A stretch of DNA of 64,000 nucleotides from an uncultured Shimia sp. (GTDB lineage: Bacteria > Pseudomonadota > Alphaproteobacteria > Rhodobacterales > Rhodobacteraceae). The DNA lies in the NCBI RefSeq assembly GCF_947493595.1, contig NZ_CANLRL010000002.1:558001-622000 (forward strand). The letters are read 5' to 3'. Shown here piece after piece: positions 51,665 to 59,610 of the stretch. Position 1 is the first letter of the stretch. Each line of letters starts with the position of its first letter. The position numbers were made by a program, and so were the translations under genes. Under the pieces are notes generated by a model. It did not search any database and was not told the origin of the DNA. It saw nothing but the letters and a program-made list of their open reading frames with translations.

Positions 51665-52483
51665 ATGCGTTTTCCGAGATTATTAGGTCTCCTTATGGCT
51701 GTTCTTTGTTCGGGGCAGGCGATGGCCGGCGAGCGGTTGCAGCCTTTGACCAGCCGCGGTGACCTGTTGGGCTGGGAAGCCCTGGGACGGCTTGATATGA
51801 GCGGCACAGGCTTTTGTTCAGGCGCTTTGATTGCGCCGGATCAGGTGCTGACTGCCGCCCATTGTGTGTTTGACAGCAGTGGCGCGCCGGTGCCGCCGGA
51901 ACAGATCACCTTTCGGGCGGGCTATGTTTCTGGTGAGGCACTAGCAGAGCGGCGGGTTGATCGCGTTGTGGTGGACAGTGGTTACCGAGATGCTGGCAAT
52001 GGGAAAATCAGCGGTCGGATGATCCCGCATGACGTGGCTTTGTTGCGGCTGGAATCGCCCATTTCCTCGGGAGAGGCAGATCCGTTTGCTATTCATGTTG
52101 ATCCTCAGGAAGGGGAGAAAGTGTCTGTGCTGAGTTATGGTCGTGGTCGTAGCGAGCACCTTTCTTGGCAGCGCGATTGCTCCATTTTGGAGCGCGGATG
52201 GGGCATTCTGACTTTTGATTGCAACGTGACCTTTGGCTCGTCTGGAGCGCCGGTGTTTGTGCGCTATGGCAACCGCGTGCGGATTTTGTCCGTGGTGTCT
52301 GCGACGGGTGACAACGGGGATGGGCAGAAGGTGGCGTTTGGCATGGAACTTCCGGAAGTTGTCGCGCAGCTCAAACATCGGATGCGTGTGGGTGACCGTC
52401 CGGCAGTGAAAACCGCCACAGGTGTGACACGCATTCAAGTTGGCACCCGCAGCGGCGGTGGCGCAAAATTTGTGAAGCCCTGA
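51665..52483 (+). CDS. Secreted trypsin-like serine protease (S1), tandem copy 2
   Basis: 272 residues, starting 28 bases after copy 1. Signal peptide ending AMAG (about 21-22). Triad His66 (LTAAHC), Asp123 (PHDVALLRL), Ser193 (GSSGAPVF). Same architecture as copy 1 with clear but incomplete identity, so an old duplication. Both end in a Gly-Ala-Lys-Phe-Val-(Arg/Lys)-Pro tail after a Thr/Gly-rich linker, suggesting a shared recognition or sorting signal or an inhibitory peptide; that is inference. Confidence 0.85.
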   Translation: MRFPRLLGLLMAVLCSGQAMAGERLQPLTSRGDLLGWEALGRLDMSGTGFCSGALIAPDQVLTAAHCVFDSSGAPVPPEQITFRAGYVSGEALAERRVDRVVVDSGYRDAGNGKISGRMIPHDVALLRLESPISSGEADPFAIHVDPQEGEKVSVLSYGRGRSEHLSWQRDCSILERGWGILTFDCNVTFGSSGAPVFVRYGNRVRILSVVSATGDNGDGQKVAFGMELPEVVAQLKHRMRVGDRPAVKTATGVTRIQVGTRSGGGAKFVKP

Positions 52484-52569
52484 TGCGCAGGGGTTGAAAC
52501 CGTGTTTTGCCATCATAGGTCTGTATGCGTAAGGCGCCGATGATCGGGTCTCACACATTCATCGCCTGT

Positions 52570-52618
52570 CCAATTGGAAGGCACCTACATATCGTTGTCG
52601 CTCAATGGAGGATAACCC
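52570..52618 (+). promoter_or_regulatory. ROSE-like RNA thermometer in the hsp20 leader
   Basis: The last hairpin before the start pairs TCGCTC (52598-52603) with GAGGAT of the Shine-Dalgarno (52608-52613) around an AATG loop. This places U(U/C)GCU opposite AGGA with a central G-G mismatch, the hallmark of ROSE elements controlling small heat-shock genes in alphaproteobacteria. A CCAATTGG palindrome (52570-52577) lies upstream. It would hide the ribosome-binding site at low temperature. Inferred from sequence only. Confidence 0.6.
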
Positions 52619-53092
52619 ATGCGCACTTTTGATCTCGCTCCGCTGTACCGGTCGACCGTTGGTTTTGACCAATTGGCAAACATGATGGACCGCGTTTTGT
52701 CCAACGACGTCGCCCAGCCGAGCTACCCCCCGTACAACATCGAAAAAACCGCTGATGACGCCTATCGCATCTCGCTGGCTGTGGCCGGTTTTTCGGCTGA
52801 TGATCTGAACATCGAAGTCAAGCAGAACGCTTTGGTTGTCACCGCCAAAAAAGGCGACGAAGCTTCGGACAAAACCTATTTGCACCGTGGCATTGCCACC
52901 CGCGCGTTTGAGCGCCGCTTCCATTTGGCGGACCATGTTCGTGTAACCGGCGCAAGCCATGAGGACGGCATGCTGCACATCAACTTGGAACGTGAAATCC
53001 CCGAGGCGTTGAAGCCGCGCCGGATTGAAATTTCCAGCGGTGCAACTACTGCCGTTGAGCAGGATGTGGTCGACGCCAAAGCCGTCAACTGA
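52619..53092 (+). CDS. Hsp20 small heat-shock protein, IbpA-type
   Basis: 157 residues. N-terminal FDLAPLYRSTVGFDQLANMM is typical of class A/IbpA proteins, then the alpha-crystallin domain with YNIEKTADDAYRISLAVAGF (about 40-59) and the closing strand EREIPEALKPRRI (about 125-137, with the IxI-like tail). It binds unfolding proteins for later refolding by ClpB/DnaK. A ROSE-like leader and a strong terminator flank it, so it is a single-gene transcript. Confidence 0.93.
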   Translation: MRTFDLAPLYRSTVGFDQLANMMDRVLSNDVAQPSYPPYNIEKTADDAYRISLAVAGFSADDLNIEVKQNALVVTAKKGDEASDKTYLHRGIATRAFERRFHLADHVRVTGASHEDGMLHINLEREIPEALKPRRIEISSGATTAVEQDVVDAKAVN

Positions 53093-53136
53093 CTCCCAAA
53101 CATAAACTGGCCTACAAATCTTCCCTTGTTGTCAGG

Positions 53137-53165
53137 CGCGCGTTCCACATGGAACGCGCGTTTTT
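53137..53165 (+). terminator. Rho-independent terminator of hsp20
   Basis: Perfect ten-base-pair stem CGCGCGTTCC / GGAACGCGCG (53137-53146, 53151-53160), ACAT loop, then TTTTT. It is 44 bases after the stop codon. Confidence 0.92.
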
Positions 53166-53232
53166 GTTTGGTTGTGTTCTTAACCTGTGAAGGGCATGGT
53201 GCTGGCGTGTTTTCCAACATCGGGAGTGGCGC

Positions 53233-54435
53233 GTGAATCTGGGCGCTTTGAAGTCGGGTAATTTCCGCACCTATGTCTTTGGCTCTGCCTTTGGCCTGTT
53301 GGGGATCTGGATGCAGCGCATCACGATTGGCTGGTTGGCCTGGGACATGACCGATTCCGCCAGTTTTGTAGGTGCGGTTGCGTTTTTGTTGTTTGCGCCG
53401 TCTATTGTGTTGTCGCCATTGTTTGGCGTCTGGGTGGATCGGTGGCGTGTGAAGCAGACTATGTTGGTTCTGCAAAGCATCAATGCGACGCTCAGTGCTG
53501 TGCTTTGGGCGGTGGTGGCGCTGGGATGGGCAACACCGTTCTTAATTGCTCTGATCACCCTTATGATTGGCATGGTGATTGCCGCCAATCATCCGGTGCG
53601 GATGGCACTGACACCCCGGCTTGTGCGGCGTCATCAAGTGGGTTCGGTGGTCACAATTGTGGCAATCAATTTCAATATCGCTCGGATGGTTGGACCGGCG
53701 TTGGGCGGAGTACTGATTGCGACAATTGGCGTGGCTGAAACCTTGTTTGTGCAGACGATGTTGTTTGCGCCCTATCTGTTTGTCATCACTCGGCTGTCGT
53801 TGCGACCCCGGCGCGATAGCGGGAGTGCGCAAGAACCGTTTCTTCGCGCACTGGGGGCCGGCGTCAGATATGTTTGGCACTCTCAAACCGTGCGAGAGGC
53901 AATGCTTATTGCGGGCGTGTTGGCGTTGGTGGCGCGTGGGGCGCTTGAGGTGTTGCCGCCATTGGCTGACGGGGTATACGAACGCGGCGCGGAGGGGCTT
54001 GGTATTCTGATGAGTGTGACAGGGTTTGGGGCGATCCTGGGCGGGTTTTCACAAGCGATAATGCGGCCTCAGGAGCCGGGACGCCTACCATTGACCACCC
54101 GGATGGCGATTGTTTTTGGATTGATACTGGTCGCAATGCTGGGACTGTCACCAACGTGGGAGGTTGCGCTTGCTGTGGCTGCAGGTATGTCTTTTGTCAC
54201 CACGATAACGGCCATTTCTACGCAGACAGCCATTCAGCTTGATCTGGAGGACGATATGCGGGGGCGCGTGATGAGTTTGTGGGCGGTGATTGCCGCTGGT
54301 GGTTCGGCGCTGGGCGCAGGCGCCATGGGGCTATTGGCGGATTGGCTGGGCTATCAGACCGCATTGATTTGGACCGGAAGTGTGGCGGCGTTGAGCGTTG
54401 CTGCCTACCTCTTGACGGTGCGGTTCAAAGCCTAA
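53233..54435 (+). CDS. MFS transporter, MFS_3/EntS-like exporter
   Basis: 400 residues starting at GTG, about eleven to twelve TM helices. The first helix pair GSAFGLLGIWMQRITIGWLA and the loop GVWVDRWRVKQTMLV (about 65-79), the signature cytoplasmic loop of major facilitator proteins, are clear; the MFS_3 (enterobactin exporter) style is suggested by NHPVRMALTPRLV (about 119-131). Probably an exporter of a small molecule. Alone between hsp20 and the hydrolase; no partner genes identify the substrate. Confidence 0.85.
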   Translation: MNLGALKSGNFRTYVFGSAFGLLGIWMQRITIGWLAWDMTDSASFVGAVAFLLFAPSIVLSPLFGVWVDRWRVKQTMLVLQSINATLSAVLWAVVALGWATPFLIALITLMIGMVIAANHPVRMALTPRLVRRHQVGSVVTIVAINFNIARMVGPALGGVLIATIGVAETLFVQTMLFAPYLFVITRLSLRPRRDSGSAQEPFLRALGAGVRYVWHSQTVREAMLIAGVLALVARGALEVLPPLADGVYERGAEGLGILMSVTGFGAILGGFSQAIMRPQEPGRLPLTTRMAIVFGLILVAMLGLSPTWEVALAVAAGMSFVTTITAISTQTAIQLDLEDDMRGRVMSLWAVIAAGGSALGAGAMGLLADWLGYQTALIWTGSVAALSVAAYLLTVRFKA

Positions 54436-54515
54436 GCCCAGATATCGGTCACAAAAGATGTTTGAGGTTTGAAATAGTTTCGCCCAGAGTGCCTTGAAAC
54501 GCTGGGGAGAGAGTT

Positions 54516-55295
54516 ATGGATTGGGACGACGCATATTCCAACGGAGCCTATATTGAGGGCGCGGAGGCCTATCCACCGCGCTGGGCAAGTGAAGCGGCGG
54601 CATTTCGAGCTGCGTCTAACGCCGAAGAAGATATTGCTTATGGGGATGGTGAGCGGCACAAATTTGACCTGATCCAGCCAAACTGCGACGCCAAGGGGCT
54701 GTTGGTGTTTGTACACGGTGGCTATTGGATGGCGTTTGACAAGTCCTACTGGAGCCAGTTTGCGAAGGCCGCGGTTGCGCACGGCTGGGCAGTGGCACTC
54801 CCGTCTTATGACCTCGCGCCTGAAGTGCGAATTTCGGACATCACCAAACAGATTGCTGCGGCTGTGACTAGGGCCTCTGAGATGGTTGGCGGGTCAATTG
54901 TGCTGGCAGGGCACTCGGCTGGCGGGCATCTTGTGGCGCGCATGATTTGTGACGGGGTGCTACCGGAAGAGGTGGCTGCGCGGGTGTCTCGCGTGGTGCC
55001 GATCTCACCGTTGGCTGATCTGCGCCCGCTGATGAAGACTGCGATGAATGACAAGCTGCGACTGGATGCGGCGGAAGCGGACGTGGAAAGCCCGATGTGG
55101 CAAGCGCCGCGCGCGGGCGTTTCTGTGACCGTTTTGGTGGGCGCGAATGAGCGGCCTGTGTTTTTGAATCAGGCGCGCTGGCTGTCGGAGGCCTGGGAGT
55201 GTGACTTAGTTGTGACGGGCGGAAAGCATCACTTTGATGTTATTGATGCTTTTGCCGATCCGGACAGTGACATGGCGCGGATGCTGTTTTCCTAG
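54516..55295 (+). CDS. Alpha/beta hydrolase, kynurenine formamidase-like
   Basis: 259 residues. VFVHGGYWMAF with the oxyanion HGGYW motif (67-71) and LAGHSAGGHLVARM with the nucleophile Ser134 are typical of arylformamidase/BD-FAE enzymes. The acid residue probably lies in the GANE region (about 212) and the histidine in GGKHHFDVID (about 242). It may hydrolyse N-formylkynurenine, but no other kynurenine-pathway genes lie nearby, so a broader esterase role is possible. Its stop overlaps the convergent peptidase stop by four bases. Confidence 0.8.
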   Translation: MDWDDAYSNGAYIEGAEAYPPRWASEAAAFRAASNAEEDIAYGDGERHKFDLIQPNCDAKGLLVFVHGGYWMAFDKSYWSQFAKAAVAHGWAVALPSYDLAPEVRISDITKQIAAAVTRASEMVGGSIVLAGHSAGGHLVARMICDGVLPEEVAARVSRVVPISPLADLRPLMKTAMNDKLRLDAAEADVESPMWQAPRAGVSVTVLVGANERPVFLNQARWLSEAWECDLVVTGGKHHFDVIDAFADPDSDMARMLFS

Positions 55296-56263
55296 GATTG
55301 GAAGCAGGGCAACGTGTCCCCTTCTTTTGGGGTGGCGTGCCAAACACCGCGGGCAATGGCACGGGCCAGACAGGTGGCGGCGGCGTGACCAAGCCAGAGC
55401 GTGTCCGAGATTTCATCGGCAAGCGGCTTGGCACTTGTGCTGACACCAAAGATGAGATCGCCATCCATGGGGGTGTGTGACGGTACCAATGCGCGGGCCA
55501 TGCCGTCATGCGCAGCGGTTGCCATACGCGTACACTGAGCTTGCGTGAGATCTGCGTCCGTTGCGACAATGGCGATGGTGGTGTTGTGGCTGGAGAGTTT
55601 GGTGTTGGGCAATGCAGATGGGGCGGATGGCAGGAGGCCATTGCCGCCAAACTCATTGTCTATTTCCCATGGTGCAGCCCAGAAGTGTGTGCCATCCGGC
55701 GAGGCGTCACCAAGTGCATTTACCGCGACCAATGCACCAACAGAGTGGCCGGACGGAAGCACTATCGAGGCGGAGCCAAGCCCACCTTTGTGGGTGGCGA
55801 GTGTTCCGCCCGTGCCTGCGCCAATTGAGCCCAATTCAAAATCCGCACTGGCGTTAGCCAGCGCCATTGCTCCAAGGGTCTTGTAGGGGTTTTCATTCCA
55901 GTTTTTATCTCCCCCATTTAGGAGATCAAACAAGATTGCGCCGGGCACTATTGGGACCGTTTGATCCCCGACGGGGAACCCCCGGCCTTGGGTGCGGAGG
56001 GCATCTGCGACGCCGGATGGGGCGTCTAAACCAAAGGCAGAACCGCCGGACAAGGTGAGGGCGTCCACTTGCTGCACAGTTTTGTCTGGGGCCAAAAGAT
56101 CAGTTTCGCGGGTGCCGGGCGCACCGCCCATCACAGAGACGCCACAGGTAAAAGGCGCATCGCCGATCAGCACCGTGGTGCCGGTTTTGATGTGATCGTC
56201 CTGCGCATTGCCGACGCGCAAGCCAGCGACATCAGTGATCAGGTTTTTGGGTCCGGTCTGCAT
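55292..56263 (-). CDS. P1-family peptidase (DmpA/L-aminopeptidase fold)
   Basis: 323 residues. GLRVGNAQDDHIKTGTTVLI (about 14-33), the glycine-rich GGSAFGLDAPSGVADAL (about 73-89) and IGAGTGGTLATHKGGLGSAS (about 147-166) with the autoprocessing Gly-Ser nucleophile region mark the DmpA/BapA Ntn-like family, which includes D-/beta-aminopeptidases and nylon oligomer hydrolase-like members. Probably cytoplasmic, self-cleaved into two chains. Substrate unknown. Convergent with the hydrolase. Confidence 0.82.
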   Translation of the reverse strand: MQTGPKNLITDVAGLRVGNAQDDHIKTGTTVLIGDAPFTCGVSVMGGAPGTRETDLLAPDKTVQQVDALTLSGGSAFGLDAPSGVADALRTQGRGFPVGDQTVPIVPGAILFDLLNGGDKNWNENPYKTLGAMALANASADFELGSIGAGTGGTLATHKGGLGSASIVLPSGHSVGALVAVNALGDASPDGTHFWAAPWEIDNEFGGNGLLPSAPSALPNTKLSSHNTTIAIVATDADLTQAQCTRMATAAHDGMARALVPSHTPMDGDLIFGVSTSAKPLADEISDTLWLGHAAATCLARAIARGVWHATPKEGDTLPCFQS

Positions 56264-56473
56264 GGATTGTCTCCTGTTGTCGTCACAGTAGGTGCGTAAA
56301 ACTTAAGCGCAAGGTCGCGGTTGAAACATCTGTGTCGGATTCTGCTTGTCGCAGTCATGTCTGTTTTGGCAAAATACCCGCAGCACTGGCGATGGCGTCG
56401 CCACATTCCCAACCGGAATGCGCCTAAATCTTTCCAGTCCTGAACGCCGGGACCTCTTTTATCGGAGGTCAAA

Positions 56474-57682
56474 ATGACTGCACGTCCAGAATTCTATCGT
56501 TTCCACAATGGCGAAAAAGCGCCGTTGCAATTTGCCGAGGCTGAATATGCCAGCCGCGTGGCCGGTCTGCGGGCCATTATGGTTGAGCATGGTGTCGACG
56601 CGGCTGTGTTCACATCCATGCACAATGTGTCCTACTATTCGGGCTTCACTTACTGCGCCTTTGGTCGGCCCTATGCGGTGGTGGTGACGCCAAGCGAATG
56701 TGTGACCATTTCGGCCGGTATCGACGCAGGGCAGCCGTGGCGGCGGTGTTATGGTGACAACATCACCTACACCGATTGGCAGCGCGACAATTACTGGCGG
56801 GCGATCAAGTCGATCACGGGCGGTGGCGCGGTGATTGGCATTGAAGGCGATCACCTGACTGTGAAGCAGCAGGGCAAGCTGGAGAGCTTCTTGGCACCGT
56901 CTAAAGTGGTTGATCTTTATGAACCCACCATGCGCCAGCGGATGCATAAGAGCGCGGTGGAGATCGAGATGATCCGGGCTGGTGCAGCGGTGGCGGATGT
57001 CGGCGGTTATGCGATCCGGGATGCCATTAAAGAAGGCGTGCGCGAGATTGACGTGGCCATGGCCGGTCGCGATGCGATGGAACTGGAGATTGCGAAGCGC
57101 TTTCCGGATGCCGAATATCGTGACACTTGGGTCTGGTTCCAATCCGGCATCAACACCGATGGGGCTCACAATCCGGTGACCGCGCGCAAACTGCAGCGGG
57201 GCGATATTCTGTCGCTGAACACCTTCCCGATGATCTCCGGATATTACACAGCCCTGGAGCGCACGCTTTTTGTGGGCGAGGTGGATGATGCCAGCCTGAA
57301 AATCTGGGAGGCCAACGTTGGCGCACATGAGTTGGGGATTTCCCTGCTGAAGCCCGGTGCGAGCTGTGCCGAAGTGACGGAGCAGATCAATGATTTCTTC
57401 GCAGAGCGCGACCTGCTGCAATACCGCACCTTTGGCTATGGCCACAGCTTTGGCGTGCTGAGCCATTACTATGGCCGCGAAGCTGGGTTGGAACTGCGCG
57501 AAGACATTCCGACGGTGCTGGAACCGGGCATGGTGATTTCCATGGAACCGATGCTGACCATTGCAGATGGGCAGCCCGGCGCCGGCGGTTACCGAGAGCA
57601 TGACATCCTGGTGATCAACGAAGATGGCAATGAGAACATCACAGGCTACCCTTATGGGCCGGAGTTCAATGTCGTCGGTTAA
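56474..57682 (+). CDS. Creatinase (creatine amidinohydrolase)
   Basis: 402 residues, the size of Pseudomonas creatinase. Hydrolyses creatine to sarcosine and urea. Pita-bread (M24) fold without the metal-site residues; the known creatinase active-site positions align by number: His232 (GAHNPV), Glu262 (ALERTL), Arg335 (YYGREAG) and Glu358 (SMEPML). Starts at ATG 56474 after CGGAGG. No creatininase, sarcosine oxidase or urease genes are in the window, so the rest of the pathway must lie elsewhere. A hairpin follows the stop. Confidence 0.92.
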   Translation: MTARPEFYRFHNGEKAPLQFAEAEYASRVAGLRAIMVEHGVDAAVFTSMHNVSYYSGFTYCAFGRPYAVVVTPSECVTISAGIDAGQPWRRCYGDNITYTDWQRDNYWRAIKSITGGGAVIGIEGDHLTVKQQGKLESFLAPSKVVDLYEPTMRQRMHKSAVEIEMIRAGAAVADVGGYAIRDAIKEGVREIDVAMAGRDAMELEIAKRFPDAEYRDTWVWFQSGINTDGAHNPVTARKLQRGDILSLNTFPMISGYYTALERTLFVGEVDDASLKIWEANVGAHELGISLLKPGASCAEVTEQINDFFAERDLLQYRTFGYGHSFGVLSHYYGREAGLELREDIPTVLEPGMVISMEPMLTIADGQPGAGGYREHDILVINEDGNENITGYPYGPEFNVVG

Positions 57683-57701
57683 GGTGATGTGAGAAAACTT
57701 G

Positions 57702-57733
57702 GGTTTTGGCTGCGTGATTACGTGGCCAAAACC
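57702..57733 (+). terminator. Hairpin after creatinase
   Basis: Perfect nine-base-pair stem GGTTTTGGC / GCCAAAACC (57702-57710, 57725-57733) with an inner CGT/ACG pairing. No T-tract, so it may slow rather than end transcription; it still separates creatinase from the next operon. Confidence 0.55.
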
Positions 57734-57878
57734 TCGCGAAATGCGGGTGCGCTTCAGCAAGCCCTTTCTTTTGCCGTGCACATTTGCAACACTCTGCCCA
57801 AATTGGATCTGAGATCGATGTGAATGGGCGTAACATTCCCCATATCAGTCTCAACATATTGGAAATAGGGAGTGTTTT

Positions 57879-58955
57879 ATGGCGGATTTTGAAACCCAAG
57901 TGCGTGAGTCTCAAGCGCAGGTGGCCGAAGCACAAAACAAGATTGCTGAGCTGACCGGGCGCATTGATGCGGCGCGGGCGAAGATGAAAACCGGCGACGA
58001 TGTTGCGATCGATATTGAGAACGCGACGCTGGACGATGTGCACGCGCACACGGACGTGATGAATGCCAATATCGCTGAATTGATCATGGGGCTGGATGAC
58101 GTCACCGCAGCGTTTTCCAAAGACTTTGACCAGATGCGAGACAAGACCGGCTGGGAGAGCTTTGTTGGTGTTTTTAGCCGTGGGAAATCTGAGTCCATGC
58201 GGGCGGAGCGGATCAAGACCGCCAACATTGATGACAAGCTGCAGGACTTGATTGCGAAATCCGACGTGATCACCAAGCTGCTCGAAAGCCAATTGGCTGT
58301 GCTGGAAGAACAGAAAGTGAAGGTGGAGCAGAACCTGAGTGAGACGCTGGATGAGCGCGAGTTCACCGTGGGTGAGCTCGAAAGCCTGCGGGCAGAGATT
58401 TTGGGTATGGATCCCAAGATTATCGAGATCGAGAACAAGATTGCCGTGGAGCAGGACGCGGCGGCGCGGACCAAGCTGGAAACCGAGCTGGCGGACCTGA
58501 ACAAAGCCTACAACGCGCTGGTGCAGCAGGAGCAGGTAAAACTGTCCAAGAGCCAGACGCTCGAGCGCTACATCGAGAAGGGCAAGACCTGGGTCGACTC
58601 GCTGCAAAACCAAGCAGCGACACAGATGGTGCTGATCAACAAGTTGCAGACAGACACCAAACAGCGTGTGGTGCTGTATGATGCGCTGACCAAATCATTG
58701 AAGACCGCGCAACAGCAGGATGTGGCCCATCGGATCAACGAGATTGGTGTGGAGACCGACAAAGAGGCACAGGCGTCGATGGCAGCGATTGGGACTGCCA
58801 CGAATCAGAAGATGGCCGACATGATGGAAGCCCATGAGGAGCACATGGTGTTTGCCCGCGATGTGCTGGAAGCGAAGGCCAAGGCGGATGAACGCTTTGC
58901 CCGGCGGTTCCAGAAGATTGTCGAGAAGCACGATAAAAACCTGTATGGGGCTTGA
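57879..58955 (+). CDS. Coiled-coil protein, TelA-like, first gene of an uncharacterised operon
   Basis: 358 residues, start ATG 57879 with AGGGAG upstream. Almost entirely helical with heptads: residues 1-35, 105-160, 180-230 and 255-350. An interruption KTGWESFVGVFSRGKSESMR (about 89-108) sits where TelA (toxic-anion/tellurite resistance) has its WWEKLLGR-type loop, and the overall order of helices is similar, but sequence identity looks low and I treat this as a remote likeness. No enzymatic motif, no membrane segment. TelA proteins associate with stress-response ATPases, which fits the AAA+ gene downstream. Function unknown. Confidence 0.65.
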   Translation: MADFETQVRESQAQVAEAQNKIAELTGRIDAARAKMKTGDDVAIDIENATLDDVHAHTDVMNANIAELIMGLDDVTAAFSKDFDQMRDKTGWESFVGVFSRGKSESMRAERIKTANIDDKLQDLIAKSDVITKLLESQLAVLEEQKVKVEQNLSETLDEREFTVGELESLRAEILGMDPKIIEIENKIAVEQDAAARTKLETELADLNKAYNALVQQEQVKLSKSQTLERYIEKGKTWVDSLQNQAATQMVLINKLQTDTKQRVVLYDALTKSLKTAQQQDVAHRINEIGVETDKEAQASMAAIGTATNQKMADMMEAHEEHMVFARDVLEAKAKADERFARRFQKIVEKHDKNLYGA

Positions 58956-58964
58956 GGCTAGTTG

Positions 58965-59339
58965 ATGGTGTCTCGTGTTTTCCTAAGGTGGGGAACGCTG
59001 GCAGTAATCATGGGTTTCGCCATGGCGGTCTATGGGCTGCTTTCGGGGGAACTCACGATTACAGAGCTAGGTGAGCGAGCGCCTATTCAGTTTACCGGTA
59101 ACTCGACACGTAATGGTCAGTTGTTCTTTGCTCTCATAATTTTTGTCCAGTTCTTTATAGGGGGCGCTTTTGGGGTCTTTTGTCGGGCTAACATGCTGAA
59201 GATTTGGAGCGCTCCCCGGTTTTGGGACCGCTTGAACCAGAGTAAATGGCGCATGTTCGAGAATGGATTCTCTCGTCGCTTGATGGTTTGGCTGCTTGAT
59301 TTGCCGCCAGTTCCAGAGACAGAGCAGGCTAAACACTAA
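58965..59339 (+). CDS. Small two-TM membrane protein
   Basis: 124 residues from ATG 58965 (GAGG seven bases upstream, nine bases after the previous stop). TM helices at about 8-26 and 53-72, a short periplasmic loop between, and a cytoplasmic C-terminus with a Trp-rich MFENGFSRRLMVWLLDLPPV tail. No family recognised. Less GC-rich than its neighbours. Its stop overlaps a following ATG (TAATG). Possibly the membrane anchor of the coiled-coil/AAA+ assembly. Confidence 0.6.
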   Translation: MVSRVFLRWGTLAVIMGFAMAVYGLLSGELTITELGERAPIQFTGNSTRNGQLFFALIIFVQFFIGGAFGVFCRANMLKIWSAPRFWDRLNQSKWRMFENGFSRRLMVWLLDLPPVPETEQAKH

Positions 59340-59610
59340 TGTCGCTGGTGTTGGGCGAACTGGGCACTTTGGATTGGGATATGGCTGGCGAAGGATTTGG
59401 TTTGGCTACGACATATGAATGCAACACAGGAGCGCGCCCGATCCTGAGGGCGGCCGAGGTGCTGGCGCAGGCTTTGACACAATTTCTGGGGGGTGAAAAC
59501 GTGGCTAACCTAGCAAAATCGCGCCCGCCGTTTTGCCGAAGGCAAACCTTTGGTTTGACGGGGGCGGGGTCGGGCACGATCCGTGACACAGCGTGTCCCG
59601 GAGGAGGAAA
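59339..59610 (+). other. Gap with a doubtful 91-codon frame and two hairpins
   Basis: An open frame begins at ATG 59339, one base into the previous stop, and would end at 59614 inside the next gene. Its second half, however, is occupied by hairpin-forming sequence: TTTGCC-GAA-GGCAAA (59532-59546) within a longer CGCCCGCCG...ACGGGGGCG pairing, and CCGTGACAC-AGC-GTGTCCCGG (59581-59601) that abuts the next ribosome-binding site. The protein ends in a Cys/Gly-rich stretch that looks like translated repeat. I judge coding unlikely; a structured leader for the next gene is the better reading. Confidence 0.4.

Noticed and set aside
52494..52515. Possible RpoH (sigma-32) promoter before hsp20: TTGAAA then CCATCA
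   Set aside because: The spacer is only ten bases, too short for the alphaproteobacterial RpoH consensus; the ROSE-like leader is the better-supported heat control.
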